A DNA stretch of 64,000 bases from contig NZ_CAKZKL010000007.1 in NCBI RefSeq assembly GCF_937123735.1, positions 1 to 64,000 on the forward strand, given 5' to 3'. Positions 27,138 to 37,781 of the stretch are shown here, piece by piece; the first letter of the stretch is position 1; each line of letters begins with the position of its first letter. The stretch comes from an uncultured Lentibacter sp. (GTDB taxonomy: Bacteria; Pseudomonadota; Alphaproteobacteria; Rhodobacterales; Rhodobacteraceae). The position numbers were made by a program, and so were the translations under genes. Below the pieces are notes generated by a model. That model did not search any database. It was given only the letters and a program-made list of their open reading frames with translations, and had not been told where the DNA came from.

Positions 27138-28045
27138 CCTTTCGGCGCCTGTTTGGTCAGGTTGAGCTTTTCGCGCACGGCCTCAGGGCCGATCACTTTC
27201 GCCCCCATGTTTTCAATGATGCTCACCGCGCGCTCAACAAGCTGATAGTTCTCTGCCAGAACGCCCTTGTCGAGCCAGAGGTTGTCTTCCAGCCCCACCC
27301 GCACATTGCCCCCGGCCAGCACAGCGGCGGCCACATAAGCCATCTGGTCGCGCCCCAGCGAGAAGGCCGACCAGCTCCAGCTGTCGGGCACATTGTTCAC
27401 CATCGCCATGAAGGTGTTGAGATCATTCGGCGCGCCCCAAGGCACGCCCATGCAGAGCTGCACCAGCGCATCCGGCGCAAGCACGCCATCTGCAACAAGC
27501 TGCTTGGCATACCAGAGATGGCCGGTGTCAAACGCCTCGATCTCTGGCTTCACGCCCAGCTCGGTCATCATCCGCCCCATCGCGGTGAGCATCCCGGGCG
27601 TGTTGGTCATCACATAATCAGCCTCGGCAAAGTTCATCGTGCCGCAATCCAGCGTGCAGATCTCGGGCAGGCACTCGGCCACATGGGCCACGCGCTCGGT
27701 TGCGCCCACCATGTCGGTTCCGGCAACCGTCGGCAGCGGGCTTTCCACGCCACCAAACACCATGTCGCCGCCCATGCCGGCGGTGAGATTGAGCACCACA
27801 TCCGTGTCCGCCTCGCGAATGCGGTCTGTCACCTCGCGGTAGAGCTTGAGGTCACGGCTCGGCGCGCCTGTTTCCGGGTCGCGCACATGGCAATGCACCA
27901 CAGCTGCGCCGGCCTTGGCGGCGGCAATCGCGCTCTCGGCGATTTGTTTGGGGCTGCGCGGCACATGCGGGCTGCGGTCTTGGGTGCCGCCCGAGCCTGT
28001 GACGGCGCAGGTGATAAAGACCTCTTTGTTCATAGTCAGTGGCAT
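27134..28045 (-). CDS. BKACE (DUF849) family 3-keto acid cleavage enzyme, probable dehydrocarnitine cleavage
   Basis: [36 protein letters not shown]; beside carnitine dehydrogenase. Confidence 0.88.
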   Translation of the reverse strand: MPLTMNKEVFITCAVTGSGGTQDRSPHVPRSPKQIAESAIAAAKAGAAVVHCHVRDPETGAPSRDLKLYREVTDRIREADTDVVLNLTAGMGGDMVFGGVESPLPTVAGTDMVGATERVAHVAECLPEICTLDCGTMNFAEADYVMTNTPGMLTAMGRMMTELGVKPEIEAFDTGHLWYAKQLVADGVLAPDALVQLCMGVPWGAPNDLNTFMAMVNNVPDSWSWSAFSLGRDQMAYVAAAVLAGGNVRVGLEDNLWLDKGVLAENYQLVERAVSIIENMGAKVIGPEAVREKLNLTKQAPKG

Positions 28046-28127
28046 AAGCGAATCCCTCCAATTGGGTGAGTTTGCGAAAACTATCTGCGCTCTTGTCGCC
28101 TGCCTTTTGATCTTTTACGAATATTTC

Positions 28128-29096
28128 ATGTCTATATCCGAAAAAATCGCGCCAAAGCCGCTGCACACGGCCATTCTCACAGTCAGTGACAGCAACACGC
28201 TCAGCTTTGCCGCTGCGGTTGATCCGCTGCGCGCCGCCAACCGCCGGGCCGGGCGGGCGCTGTTTCACTGGCACTTTGTCACCGCCACAGAGGCCCCGGC
28301 CCGGCTCACCTCCGGCGTTGAGGTCCACGGCACGCCGCTGGCGCGGTTGGAGAGCTGTGATTTGCTCATTCTGGTGGCCGGTTTCAACCTTGAGGCCCAC
28401 GCCACGCCGGCGCTTCTGGCGGCCCTGCGCCGTGTCGCGCCGCGCGCAGGCCAGATCGCGGCAATTGATGGCGCAAGCTGGCTTCTGGCCCGCGCCGGGC
28501 TGCTCAACGGCCACAGCGCCACAGCCCATTGGGAAGATCTGCCCGGCTTCGCAACGCGCTTTGAGGCTGTGGAAACCCTTGCCCACCGCTTCGTTCTGTC
28601 CGGCAAATTCGCCACAGCCGGTGCCGCCCTGCCGGGCCTTGATATGATGCTGCGGCTGATCGAGGAGCGGTTTGGCGCAAGGCTCGCCCAGGAGGTTGCC
28701 GGGGCTTTTCTGCACGATCCCTCTCTGCCCGCAGAGCTGCCGCAAAACCCCACGAGCCGCCAAAAGCTGGCGCGCCACCATCCTGCCGTGGCCCGGGCCC
28801 TCTCGCTCATGCAGGCCAATATCGAAACGCCCCTCACAATCGCGCGGCTCGCAGCCGAGCTCTCGCTCTCGCCGCGGGTTTTGGAGCTGCGGTTTCAGGC
28901 CGCGCTCGGGCAAAGCCCGAAAGCCACCTACCTCACCCTGCGGCTGTCCGAGGCCCATCGCCTCGCGCTGGACACGGCGCTGCCCGTGCAGGACATCGCG
29001 CTGGCGACGGGCTTTGCCTCGCAAGCCAGCTTCGCGCGCGCCTTTCGCGCCGCGCACGGCCGCTCAGTGAGCGCCCTGCGCAGCACCGCTCAGTAA
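28128..29096 (+). CDS. GlxA family AraC-type regulator (probable carnitine regulator)
   Basis: DJ-1/PfpI-like N-terminus and C-terminal AraC HTH (FASQASFARAFRAAHGRS); divergent from BKACE gene. Confidence 0.87.
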   Translation: MSISEKIAPKPLHTAILTVSDSNTLSFAAAVDPLRAANRRAGRALFHWHFVTATEAPARLTSGVEVHGTPLARLESCDLLILVAGFNLEAHATPALLAALRRVAPRAGQIAAIDGASWLLARAGLLNGHSATAHWEDLPGFATRFEAVETLAHRFVLSGKFATAGAALPGLDMMLRLIEERFGARLAQEVAGAFLHDPSLPAELPQNPTSRQKLARHHPAVARALSLMQANIETPLTIARLAAELSLSPRVLELRFQAALGQSPKATYLTLRLSEAHRLALDTALPVQDIALATGFASQASFARAFRAAHGRSVSALRSTAQ

Positions 29097-30133
29097 GGCA
29101 TCGGGTGCAGCTTGTGCGCCGCATCAATCGCGCGCAGCACCTCTTTGGAAAGGCTGACATCTGCCGCACCCAGCGCATGTTCCAGCTGGCCCAGCGTGGT
29201 TGCCCCAAAAATCGAGCTGCCCATAAAGGGCCGCGTCAGCACCCAGGCCAGCGCCATCTGCACAGGGTCCAGCCCGTGCGTCTCGGCAATCGCCAGGTAA
29301 GCCGCCACAGCGTCCAGCACCCGCGCGCTCTTGCGCCCGCCCATCTCCGGCACAAGGCTCATGCGCGAGGCTTCAGGCACTTGCCCGCCCTGATATTTGC
29401 CGCTCAGAAAACCCGCCGCAAGCGGCGAAAAGGCCAGCAGGCCCACATCTTCATTCACGCTCATCTCGGCCATATCGGTATCATAAAGGCGGCACAGCAG
29501 CGAATATTCGTTCTGCACAGAGGCCACCCTCGGTCCGCCCACGCGCTCCGCGGCCGCAAGCCACTGGCATGTTCCCCAAGCGCTCTCGTTTGAAAGGCCA
29601 AAGGCGCGGATCGTGCCGCGCGCCACCTCGCGCTGCAACGCGCCCAGCGTGTCTTCCATATGGGCCATGGTCTCGGCACGGTCCTGCCCGCTGGGGTCAT
29701 AGGTCCAGTTCTGGCGAAACATATAAGAGCCCCGATTGGGCCAGTGAAACTGGTATAGATCAATCACATCGGTCTTGAGCCGCTTCAAGCTGCCCTCAAC
29801 CGCTTCAGGGATCGTCTGAGCCGAAATCGGCGCACCATCGCGCACATTCTTATAGCCCGCGCCCGAATGTTTGGTGGCCAGAACAACCTCACCCCGGCGC
29901 CCCGTCCGTTCAAACCAGTCCCCCAGAATGCGCTCCGCATCGCCCTGGGTTTCCTTGCTCAGGGGGTTCACAGGATACATCTCTGCGCAGTCCCAGAAAT
30001 TCACCCCATGCGCCAGCGCCATATCCATCTGCGCATGGGCCTCGGCGGCGCCCGTCTGCGTGCCAAAGGTCATCGTGCCAAGGCACATCTCGCTCACAAA
30101 AATACCCGTGCGGCCCAACTCGCGCTGTTTCAT
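29090..30133 (-). CDS. Aldo/keto reductase
   Basis: MKQRELGRTGIFVSEMCLGTMTFGTQT; TDVIDLYQFHWP. Confidence 0.92.
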   Translation of the reverse strand: MKQRELGRTGIFVSEMCLGTMTFGTQTGAAEAHAQMDMALAHGVNFWDCAEMYPVNPLSKETQGDAERILGDWFERTGRRGEVVLATKHSGAGYKNVRDGAPISAQTIPEAVEGSLKRLKTDVIDLYQFHWPNRGSYMFRQNWTYDPSGQDRAETMAHMEDTLGALQREVARGTIRAFGLSNESAWGTCQWLAAAERVGGPRVASVQNEYSLLCRLYDTDMAEMSVNEDVGLLAFSPLAAGFLSGKYQGGQVPEASRMSLVPEMGGRKSARVLDAVAAYLAIAETHGLDPVQMALAWVLTRPFMGSSIFGATTLGQLEHALGAADVSLSKEVLRAIDAAHKLHPMPY

Positions 30134-30205
30134 ATCGCTGTCCTTTGCGTTGATTGAGCGCAGTCTGCCCGTCTGGCAGGGGATGTCAAATGGCCAGCCA
30201 AGGGC

Positions 30206-30251
30206 GCGCCCCGCAGTGTCCCCTCAGTGCGCCCCGCAGTGTCCCCTCAGT
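30206..30251. repeat. 23-bp tandem duplication GCGCCCCGCAGTGTCCCCTCAGT x2
   Basis: Exact copies at 30206-30228 and 30229-30251. Confidence 0.9.
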
Positions 30252-31884
30252 GTCCGCCGTCCAGAATACCGGTCTGCACATCATAATCCACCGCCAGCGC
30301 ATAATCGGGGTCATCGTCGCTATCAACCATAAGGTGCCCCGCCTTGGTCAAAAGCCTGTGGCAGTCGCGGCTCAGGTGGCGCAGCTTGATCTGCTTGCCC
30401 GCCGCCTCGTATTTCGCCGCCACAGCCTCGATCGCCTGCAAGGCCGATTGATCCACAACCCGGCTGTCCTTGAAGTCCACGATCACAAGATCAGGGTCGC
30501 CGGCCACGTCAAACAGCTCCGCAAACCCGTCTGCCGAGCCAAAGAAGAGCGGCCCCTGAATCTCATAGACTTTCGCCCCCTCATCCGTGGTCGACTCGCG
30601 CGTCACAGCATGAATGCGCGTGGCATTGTTCCACGCATAGGCCAGCGCCGAAACGATCACCCCCACAACAACCGCAATCGCAAGGTCATAGGCCACCGTC
30701 ACAATCGTCACGAGGATGGTGACAAAGGCATCCGTCAGCGGCACGCGCCGCAAAATGGTGAGCGAGTTCCACGCAAATGTGCCGATCACCACCATGAACA
30801 TCACCCCCACAAGCGCGGCCAGCGGGATCTGCTCAATAAGCGGCGAGGCAAAGAGAATAAACACCAGCAGGAACAAGGCCGCCGCAATACCGGCAATCCG
30901 CGTGCGCCCACCCGATTTCACGTTGATCATGCTCTGCCCGATCATCGCACAGCCGCCCATGCCACCGAAAAAGCCGGTCACAACATTGGCCGCGCCCTGC
31001 GCCAGACATTCCTGCGAAGCCCCGCCACGCTTGCCGGTGATCTCGCCCACAAGGTTGAGCGTGAGCAGGCTCTCGATCAGGCCAATCGCCGCCAGAATAA
31101 CCGCATAGGGCAGGATAATCTCGAAGGTCTCCCAGCTCAGCGGAACAGTCGGAATGTGAAAGCTCGGCAAGCCGCCCTTGATGGAGGCCAGATCGCCCAC
31201 GCGCGGCACATCAAGCCCCAGCGCAATCACAAGCACCGCGACAATCCCGATGCCCGCAAGCGGCGCGGGGACAAACCGTGTCACCTTGGGCATCACCCAG
31301 ATGATCGCCATGGTCAGCGCCACAAGCGAAAGCATCATCATCAGCGGCGTCCCAGAAAGCCACTCGCCCCCGCTCATGCCGTGGCCCGTGTTCACAACCG
31401 TGCCCGGCACTTTGAACTGCGTCATCTGCGCGAGGAAAATCACAATCGCCAGCCCGTTCACAAAGCCCAGCATCACTGGATGCGGCACAAGGCGGATGAA
31501 CTTGCCCCAATGCATCGCCCCCGCAATGAGCTGCAAGATCCCCATGAGCACGACGGTCGCAAAGAGATATTCCACCCCGTGCTGCGCCACGAGCGCCACC
31601 ATCACAACCGCCAAGGCCCCCGTCGCCCCCGAGATCATCCCGGGCCGCCCGCCGAAAACAGCGGTGATCAGCCCGACAAGAAACGCCGCATAAAGCCCGA
31701 CAAGCGGGTGCACCCCAGCGACAAAGGCAAAGGCCACCGCCTCGGGCACAAGCGCAAGCGCCACCGTCAGCCCCGCCAGCAGCTCGATCCTGATCCGCCC
31801 CACGCTAAAGGGCTCGTCCGGCATCAGCCTCAGGTCGGGCATGGCAAGGCGGTTGGCAAAAGCTGCCATCAGGGCGCGTTTCAT
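30247..31884 (-). CDS. SulP family anion transporter with STAS domain
   Basis: Multi-TM SulP sequence (ALVPEAVAFAFVAGVHPLVGLYAAF) plus C-terminal STAS. Confidence 0.93.
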   Translation of the reverse strand: MKRALMAAFANRLAMPDLRLMPDEPFSVGRIRIELLAGLTVALALVPEAVAFAFVAGVHPLVGLYAAFLVGLITAVFGGRPGMISGATGALAVVMVALVAQHGVEYLFATVVLMGILQLIAGAMHWGKFIRLVPHPVMLGFVNGLAIVIFLAQMTQFKVPGTVVNTGHGMSGGEWLSGTPLMMMLSLVALTMAIIWVMPKVTRFVPAPLAGIGIVAVLVIALGLDVPRVGDLASIKGGLPSFHIPTVPLSWETFEIILPYAVILAAIGLIESLLTLNLVGEITGKRGGASQECLAQGAANVVTGFFGGMGGCAMIGQSMINVKSGGRTRIAGIAAALFLLVFILFASPLIEQIPLAALVGVMFMVVIGTFAWNSLTILRRVPLTDAFVTILVTIVTVAYDLAIAVVVGVIVSALAYAWNNATRIHAVTRESTTDEGAKVYEIQGPLFFGSADGFAELFDVAGDPDLVIVDFKDSRVVDQSALQAIEAVAAKYEAAGKQIKLRHLSRDCHRLLTKAGHLMVDSDDDPDYALAVDYDVQTGILDGGH

Positions 31885-32030
31885 ATCTTCGGTCCTACTC
31901 GGGTGGTTCCGTTTCGCATTCAGCCCTGCGCCCTAACCCGCTCCGCGCCAAATGGCCACCCCCGAAGCACGCGCAGCCCTTGCCCCGTTGCAGCGCTGCA
32001 CAGGGTTTTTCTCAAAAACAGGGCCAAAAG

Positions 32031-32107
32031 GTTAACAAGTCGCCGATTCCCAAAAGGTGTTTCAGGCGGTGCACGCTTTGTGCACGGGTTGTGCACGCTT
32101 ATCACCC
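32031..32107. promoter_or_regulatory. Composite repeat element copy 2: GTTAAC ... GTGCAC x3 at 11 bp pitch ... TTATCACCCCCC
   Basis: GTTAAC 32031-32036; GTGCAC at 32069, 32080, 32091; lies in the sulP/mtnP divergent intergenic region. Confidence 0.78.
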
Positions 32108-32211
32108 CCCTGATTCTGCGGCTTCACAAGCCGGTTAACGCAGCGCGCGCCGCCTTGCCTTCGGCGCTGGCTCAGGCCACAAATGAGGCTGGAAAAGACA
32201 GGGAGAACACC

Positions 32212-33084
32212 ATGAGCGAGACAATCATCGGCGTCATCGGCGGATCAGGCATCTACGAGATCGACGGGCTGCAAAACCCTGTCTGGCAAGAGGTTGAAAC
32301 CCCTTGGGGCAAGCCCTCCGATGCGGTTCTGACAGGCAGCCTTGAGGGGGTCAAAATGGCCTTTCTCCCCCGCCACGGCCGCGGCCATGTGCACACGCCA
32401 AGCAGCGTGCCCTACCGCGCCAATATCGACGCCTTAAAGCGTCTCGGTGTGACGGATGTGATCTCCGTTTCCGCCTGCGGAAGCTTCCGTGAAGAAATGG
32501 CCCCGGGCGATTTTGTCATTGTAGATCAATTCATTGACCGCACCTTCGCGCGGGAGAAATCCTTTTTCGGCACAGGCTGCGTGGCGCATGTTTCGGTCGC
32601 GCATCCCACCTGCGCCCGCCTTGGCGCGGCCTGCCTTGAGGCCGCTCGGGACGCGGGCATCACCGTCCATCAGGGCGGCACCTACCTCGCCATGGAAGGC
32701 CCGCAATTCTCCACGCTGGCGGAGAGCCGCATGTATCGCGAAAGCTGGGGCGCCGATGTCATCGGCATGACCAATATGCCCGAAGCAAAGCTCGCCCGCG
32801 AGGCCGAGCTCTGCTATGCTTCCGTCGCCATGATCACCGATTACGACAGCTGGCATCCTGAGCACGGCGAAGTCGATGTGACTGAAATCATTAAAACTTT
32901 GATGGGCAACGCCGAGAAAGGCCGCGCTCTGGTCAGCCGCCTCCCCGCCCTACTCGGAGCCGCCCGCGCGCCCTGCCCGCACGGCTGCGACCGCGCTTTG
33001 GACTATGCCATTCTCACAGCCCCCGAGGCCCGCGATCCGGCCCTTCTCGCCAAGCTTGACGCCGTCGCCGGCCGCGTGTTGTGA
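32212..33084 (+). CDS. mtnP: S-methyl-5'-thioadenosine phosphorylase
   Basis: [49 protein letters not shown]. Confidence 0.93.
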   Translation: MSETIIGVIGGSGIYEIDGLQNPVWQEVETPWGKPSDAVLTGSLEGVKMAFLPRHGRGHVHTPSSVPYRANIDALKRLGVTDVISVSACGSFREEMAPGDFVIVDQFIDRTFAREKSFFGTGCVAHVSVAHPTCARLGAACLEAARDAGITVHQGGTYLAMEGPQFSTLAESRMYRESWGADVIGMTNMPEAKLAREAELCYASVAMITDYDSWHPEHGEVDVTEIIKTLMGNAEKGRALVSRLPALLGAARAPCPHGCDRALDYAILTAPEARDPALLAKLDAVAGRVL

Positions 33085-33131
33085 TCGGCGCGCGCAGCCC
33101 TGTTACCCTTTGTTAAGAAAGCCCTGTAACC

Positions 33132-33764
33132 ATGACACCCGACACCTGGCTCGCCTTCGTCCTCGCCTCCTCGGTGCTCCTGATGATCCCCGGCCCGACG
33201 ATCCTGCTGGTGATGAGCTACGCCATCTCCAAGGGCCGCTCGGTGGCGCTGGCTTCTGCCGCTGGCGTCGCTCTGGGCGATCTGCTCGCCATGACAGCCT
33301 CGCTCGCGGGCCTTGGTGCGCTGGTTCTCGCCTCGGCCACGGCGTTTTCGGTGCTCAAATGGGTCGGCGCGGCCTATTTGGTCTACCTTGGGGTAAAGCT
33401 TCTGCGCTCCGCCCGCGAAGACAGCCTCGCGCTGCCCGAAGCGGCACAAAGCGTCACGCCGGGTGGCGTTTTCGCCCATGCCGCCGCCGTCACCGCGCTC
33501 AACCCAAAGAGCATCGCGTTTTTCATCGCCTTCGTGCCGCAGTTCATCCGCCCCGAGGCCGCCATCCTACCGCAAATGGCGCTGCTCATCGCGACATTCG
33601 TGAGCCTTGCAACCCTCAACGCACTGGCCTATGCGCTCCTCGCAGACCGTCTGCGCAGCCTCATCGCAAAGCCCAAAGCCCTTGCCTGGATGACCCGCAC
33701 AGGCGGCGCAACCCTTGTCGCCATGGGCCTGCTCACCGCCACACTCAAACGCGCAACCCCCTGA
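33132..33764 (+). CDS. LysE/RhtB family translocator
   Basis: [35 protein letters not shown]. Confidence 0.9.
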   Translation: MTPDTWLAFVLASSVLLMIPGPTILLVMSYAISKGRSVALASAAGVALGDLLAMTASLAGLGALVLASATAFSVLKWVGAAYLVYLGVKLLRSAREDSLALPEAAQSVTPGGVFAHAAAVTALNPKSIAFFIAFVPQFIRPEAAILPQMALLIATFVSLATLNALAYALLADRLRSLIAKPKALAWMTRTGGATLVAMGLLTATLKRATP

Positions 33765-33772
33765 GGAGTCAC

Positions 33773-34303
33773 ATGAAAACCGTTAAAGACTATATCCGCA
33801 CCATCGTTGACTTCCCCCACGAGGGTATCCTCTTTCGCGATGTGACAACGCTCTTTGCCGACCCGCGCGGCTTTCGCATGGCGATTGACCAGATGTTGCA
33901 CCCCTATGCAGGCATGCAGATCGACAAGGTGGTCGGCCTTGAGGCGCGTGGCTTCATCCTTGGCGGCGCAATCGCGCATCAGCTCTCCGTCGGCTTCGTG
34001 CCGATCCGCAAGAAAGGCAAGCTGCCCGGCGCGGTGATTTCGGAAGACTATACGCTCGAATACGGCGAGGCGATTGTGGAAATCCACGATGACGCCATTC
34101 AGGCCGGCGAGAAGATCCTCGTGGTCGATGACCTCTTGGCCACAGGCGGCACAGCCGAAGCCGGCATCAAGCTCATTGAGCGTTTGGGGGGCGAAATCAT
34201 CAGCTGCGCTTTTGTGATCGACCTGCCCGATCTCGGCGGGCGCAAGCGCCTCGAGGCCATGGGCATGGACGTGATGGCGCTCTGCGCGTTTGAGGGGCTG
34301 TAA
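33773..34303 (+). CDS. apt: Adenine phosphoribosyltransferase
   Basis: [25 protein letters not shown] loop [14 protein letters not shown]. Confidence 0.95.
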   Translation: MKTVKDYIRTIVDFPHEGILFRDVTTLFADPRGFRMAIDQMLHPYAGMQIDKVVGLEARGFILGGAIAHQLSVGFVPIRKKGKLPGAVISEDYTLEYGEAIVEIHDDAIQAGEKILVVDDLLATGGTAEAGIKLIERLGGEIISCAFVIDLPDLGGRKRLEAMGMDVMALCAFEGL

Positions 34304-34311
34304 AGCGCCTG

Positions 34312-35739
34312 TCAGCCTCCGGCGGCAGAGCCGCCTACGGTCAAACCACCAATCATGACTGTGGGTTGGCCCACGCCCACAGGCACCCACTGCCCGGCCT
34401 TGCCGCAGTTGCCCATGCCAGGGTCAAGCGCCATGTCATTGCCCAGCGCGCGGATATTCTTGAGCGCAGTCGCCCCGTCGCCGATCAGCGTGGCGCCCTT
34501 CACAGGCTCCATCACCTTGCCGTTTCTCACACGGTAAGCCTCGGTGCAGGAAAAGACGAACTTGCCGTTGGTAATATCCACCTGCCCGCCGCCAAAGCCC
34601 ACGGCCCAGATGCCATCCTTGAGGTCGGCCACAATATCGGCAGGGTCAGCCGCGCCGCCCAGCATATAGGTGTTGGTCATCCGCGGCATCGGTATGTGCT
34701 GAAAGCTCTCGCGCCGCCCGTTGCCTGTGGGCTCCACACCCATGAGGCGCGCATTCTGGCGGTCCTGCATATAGCCAACCAGAACACCGTCCTCAATCAG
34801 CACATTCTTCCCGCTTGGCGTGCCTTCATCATCAATCGTGATCGAGCCGCGCCGCTCGGGGATCGTTCCGTCATCCAGCACCGTCACGCCCTTGGCGGCA
34901 ATCTGCTGCCCCATCAGCCCCGCAAAGGCCGAGCTGCCCTTGCGGTTGAAATCGCCCTCAAGCCCGTGGCCTATGGCCTCGTGCAGCAAAATACCGGGCC
35001 AGCCCGGCCCCAGCACAATATCAAGCTGCCCCGCAGGGGCGGGCACAGCCTCAAGGTTCACCAATGCCACGCGCAGCGCCTCGCGCGCCTTGGCCTGCCA
35101 GCTTGCAGGCTCCAGAAGGCTGGTGAGCGCAATCCGCCCGCCGCCGCCCGCAGAGCCGCTTTCGCGCCGCCCGTCCTGCTCCACGATCACCCCGACATTG
35201 AGCCGCACCATCGGGCGCACATCGGCCAGCCGCTGGCCATCGACCCGCAGGATCTCGACCTCCTGATAACTCGCCGAAACCGAGGCCGTCACCTGCACCA
35301 CCCTTTTGTCCAGCGCCCGCGCATAGGCGTCGATCTCTTTCAAAATATCAAGTTTGGCCGCAAACCCGGCGCTCTCGATCGGGTCAAGCGCTTCGTAAAG
35401 CCGCGTGTTCGTGCCTTTTGGCCCAGCGGCCATCGTGCCGCCGCCCTCGCCAACGGCAAGCCGCGCGGTTTCCACAGCGCGGCGCACAGCTGTCTCGCTG
35501 ATCTCGGTGGAATGGGCATATCCCGCCACCTCTCCCCGCACAGCGCGCAAACCAAAACCTTGAGATGTATCAAAACTGGCTGTTTTGACGCGCCCGTCAT
35601 CCAAGACCAGTGATTCCGACTTGGCGCGCTCCAGAAAAAGCTCGCCATCCTCGGCCCCGGCACAGGCTTCTTTCAGCATTTCAAGGGCTTTGCCCTCGTC
35701 CAACTCGGTCTCAAAAGGGCGGAAAGGCGCGTTGCTCAT
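34312..35739 (-). CDS. tldD: TldD/PmbA family metalloprotease (TldD)
   Basis: HEAIGHGLEGDFNRKGSSAFAG. Confidence 0.95.
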   Translation of the reverse strand: MSNAPFRPFETELDEGKALEMLKEACAGAEDGELFLERAKSESLVLDDGRVKTASFDTSQGFGLRAVRGEVAGYAHSTEISETAVRRAVETARLAVGEGGGTMAAGPKGTNTRLYEALDPIESAGFAAKLDILKEIDAYARALDKRVVQVTASVSASYQEVEILRVDGQRLADVRPMVRLNVGVIVEQDGRRESGSAGGGGRIALTSLLEPASWQAKAREALRVALVNLEAVPAPAGQLDIVLGPGWPGILLHEAIGHGLEGDFNRKGSSAFAGLMGQQIAAKGVTVLDDGTIPERRGSITIDDEGTPSGKNVLIEDGVLVGYMQDRQNARLMGVEPTGNGRRESFQHIPMPRMTNTYMLGGAADPADIVADLKDGIWAVGFGGGQVDITNGKFVFSCTEAYRVRNGKVMEPVKGATLIGDGATALKNIRALGNDMALDPGMGNCGKAGQWVPVGVGQPTVMIGGLTVGGSAAGG

Positions 35740-35771
35740 GGGTTTTCCTGTCTTTGGCGGGGCGTATTTTC

Positions 35772-35785
35772 TTGATCTAAATCAA
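35772..35785. promoter_or_regulatory. FNR/FnrL-type box TTGATCTAAATCAA
   Basis: Perfect match to TTGAT-N4-ATCAA in the tldD/ctaC divergent region. Confidence 0.75.
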
Positions 35786-35934
35786 AAAAGCGTCTCTTTG
35801 ACGCAAGCTGCAATATTGTCTCTGAGCTCAGAATATGGTTTCTGAAGCTCCAAGACGCAATGGGCCGAGACGTGAGTCTCTGGTTCCTTTTGCTTTACGA
35901 CAAAACAGACATACTCAACCGATCAGGGTGAACC

Positions 35935-36777
35935 ATGCGAATTCTTTCTTCTCTTCTGGCTCTTATGACTGCCATTTTTGCCCTTCCAGCCATGGCGCAA
36001 GACGCTGTTGAGCGGGTTGGCAAACCTGTCGATGGCGCATTGAATTTCCAGCCCGCAGCCACAGAGCTTGCGCGCGATATTTTCTGGCTCGACACCGCCA
36101 TCAACTGGATCATTTTTGCAATCTGCCTTCTGGTGATCGGCCTCGTGGCCTGGATCATCCTGCGCCACAACCGCAAGGCCAACCCTGTTCCCGCCACCTT
36201 CACCCACAACACCCCCATCGAGGTGATGTGGACGCTGGTGCCCGTTCTGATCCTTGTGTTCATCGGGGCGTTCTCGCTGCCGGTTCTGTTCAAGCAACAG
36301 ATCATCCCTGAAGGCGAAGTGAACATCAAAGTGACCGGCTACCAATGGTATTGGGGCTATGAATACACCGACGAAGAGTTCGAATTCGAGAGCTTCATGG
36401 TCGCGCGCGATGAGCTGGCAGACTATGGCTATTCCGATGACGAATACCTCCTCGCCACCGACACGCGCATTGTTGTGCCGGTTGACAAGGTTGTCGTGAT
36501 GACCGTCACAGGCGCCGATGTCATCCACTCCTGGACGATCCCTGCCTTCGGCGTGAAACAAGACGCCGTGCCAGGCCGCCTCGCGCAACTCTGGTTCAAG
36601 GCCGAGAAAGAAGGCCTCTACTTTGGCCAGTGCTCCGAGCTCTGCGGCAAGGACCACGCCTATATGCCCATCACCGTCGAAGTGGTGAGCCAAGAGGCCT
36701 ATGACGCCTGGCTCGTGGGCGCCAAAGAAGAATATGCCGGCATCACAGCCCCCGTTGCTGTGGCCTCTGCCGATTGA
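35935..36777 (+). CDS. ctaC: Cytochrome c oxidase subunit II
   Basis: Cu-A site [26 protein letters not shown]. Confidence 0.96.
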   Translation: MRILSSLLALMTAIFALPAMAQDAVERVGKPVDGALNFQPAATELARDIFWLDTAINWIIFAICLLVIGLVAWIILRHNRKANPVPATFTHNTPIEVMWTLVPVLILVFIGAFSLPVLFKQQIIPEGEVNIKVTGYQWYWGYEYTDEEFEFESFMVARDELADYGYSDDEYLLATDTRIVVPVDKVVVMTVTGADVIHSWTIPAFGVKQDAVPGRLAQLWFKAEKEGLYFGQCSELCGKDHAYMPITVEVVSQEAYDAWLVGAKEEYAGITAPVAVASAD

Positions 36778-36839
36778 TCTTTTGGCCGGGGCGGTGCGCC
36801 GCCCCGAGTTTCCCCCTCACCTGATCCTTGAGAGAGACG

Positions 36840-37781
36840 ATGAGCGACACCTCTATCAACACACACATAGACACGGGCGACGCGGGCTTTGGCGATTATT
36901 TCGCCCTGCTCAAACCGCGCGTGATGTCGCTTGTTGTGTTCACCGCGCTGGTGGGTCTGTTGGCCGCGCCCGTGCCGGTGCATCCGCTGTTGGCCTTTGC
37001 CGCGATCCTTTTTATCGCGATTGGCGGGGGGGCCTCCGGCGCGCTGAACATGTGGTATGATGCCGACATCGACCGCATCATGCGCCGCACCCAGAGCCGC
37101 CCCATTCCCGCCGGCAAAATCTCCGAGAGCGAAACCTTCGCCTTCGGTATGTTTCTCTCGGTGTTTTCTGTTGTCATGCTCGGGCTGGCCGCCAACCTCG
37201 TTGCCGCGGGCCTGCTGGCCTTCACCATCTTCTTTTACGTCGTGATCTACACCATGTGGCTCAAACGCTGGACCCCGCAGAACATTGTGATCGGCGGCGC
37301 GGCCGGCGCTTTCCCTCCGATGATCGGCTGGGCCGTGGCCACAGGCGGCATCAGCGTAGAGAGCGTGCTGATGTTCACCCTGATCTTCATGTGGACCCCA
37401 CCACACTTCTGGGCGCTGGCGCTGTTTATGAAATCCGATTACCGCGATGCTGGCGTGCCGATGCTCAACGTGACCCATGGCCGCCGCGTGACCCGCGCCC
37501 ACATCCTTGTCTACACCCTGCTTCTGGCCCCGATCGCTGTGGGGATCGGCTTTACCAGCATTGGTGGGCCGCTCTACCTGATCAGCGCCTTGGTGCTCAA
37601 CGCCGTCTTCCTCAAAGGCGCATGGGACATCTGGCGCCGCCCCGAGGCCACCGCCGAAGCCGACAACTACAAGACGGAGCGGCGGTTTTTCACCGTTTCG
37701 CTGATTTACCTTTTTGCACATTTTGTTGCAATTCTGCTTGAAAAGGGCCTTGCGCCCTATGGCTTTGGAGGCTGGACATGA
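36840..37781 (+). CDS. ctaB: Protoheme IX farnesyltransferase
   Basis: NMWYDADIDRIMRRTQSRPIPAG. Confidence 0.96.
   Translation: MSDTSINTHIDTGDAGFGDYFALLKPRVMSLVVFTALVGLLAAPVPVHPLLAFAAILFIAIGGGASGALNMWYDADIDRIMRRTQSRPIPAGKISESETFAFGMFLSVFSVVMLGLAANLVAAGLLAFTIFFYVVIYTMWLKRWTPQNIVIGGAAGAFPPMIGWAVATGGISVESVLMFTLIFMWTPPHFWALALFMKSDYRDAGVPMLNVTHGRRVTRAHILVYTLLLAPIAVGIGFTSIGGPLYLISALVLNAVFLKGAWDIWRRPEATAEADNYKTERRFFTVSLIYLFAHFVAILLEKGLAPYGFGGWT

Noticed and set aside
30154-32211. N-terminal extension of the 976 aa ORF containing mtnP
   Set aside because: Extension is antisense to the SulP gene; MtnP starts at ATG 32212 with a nearby GGGAGAA.
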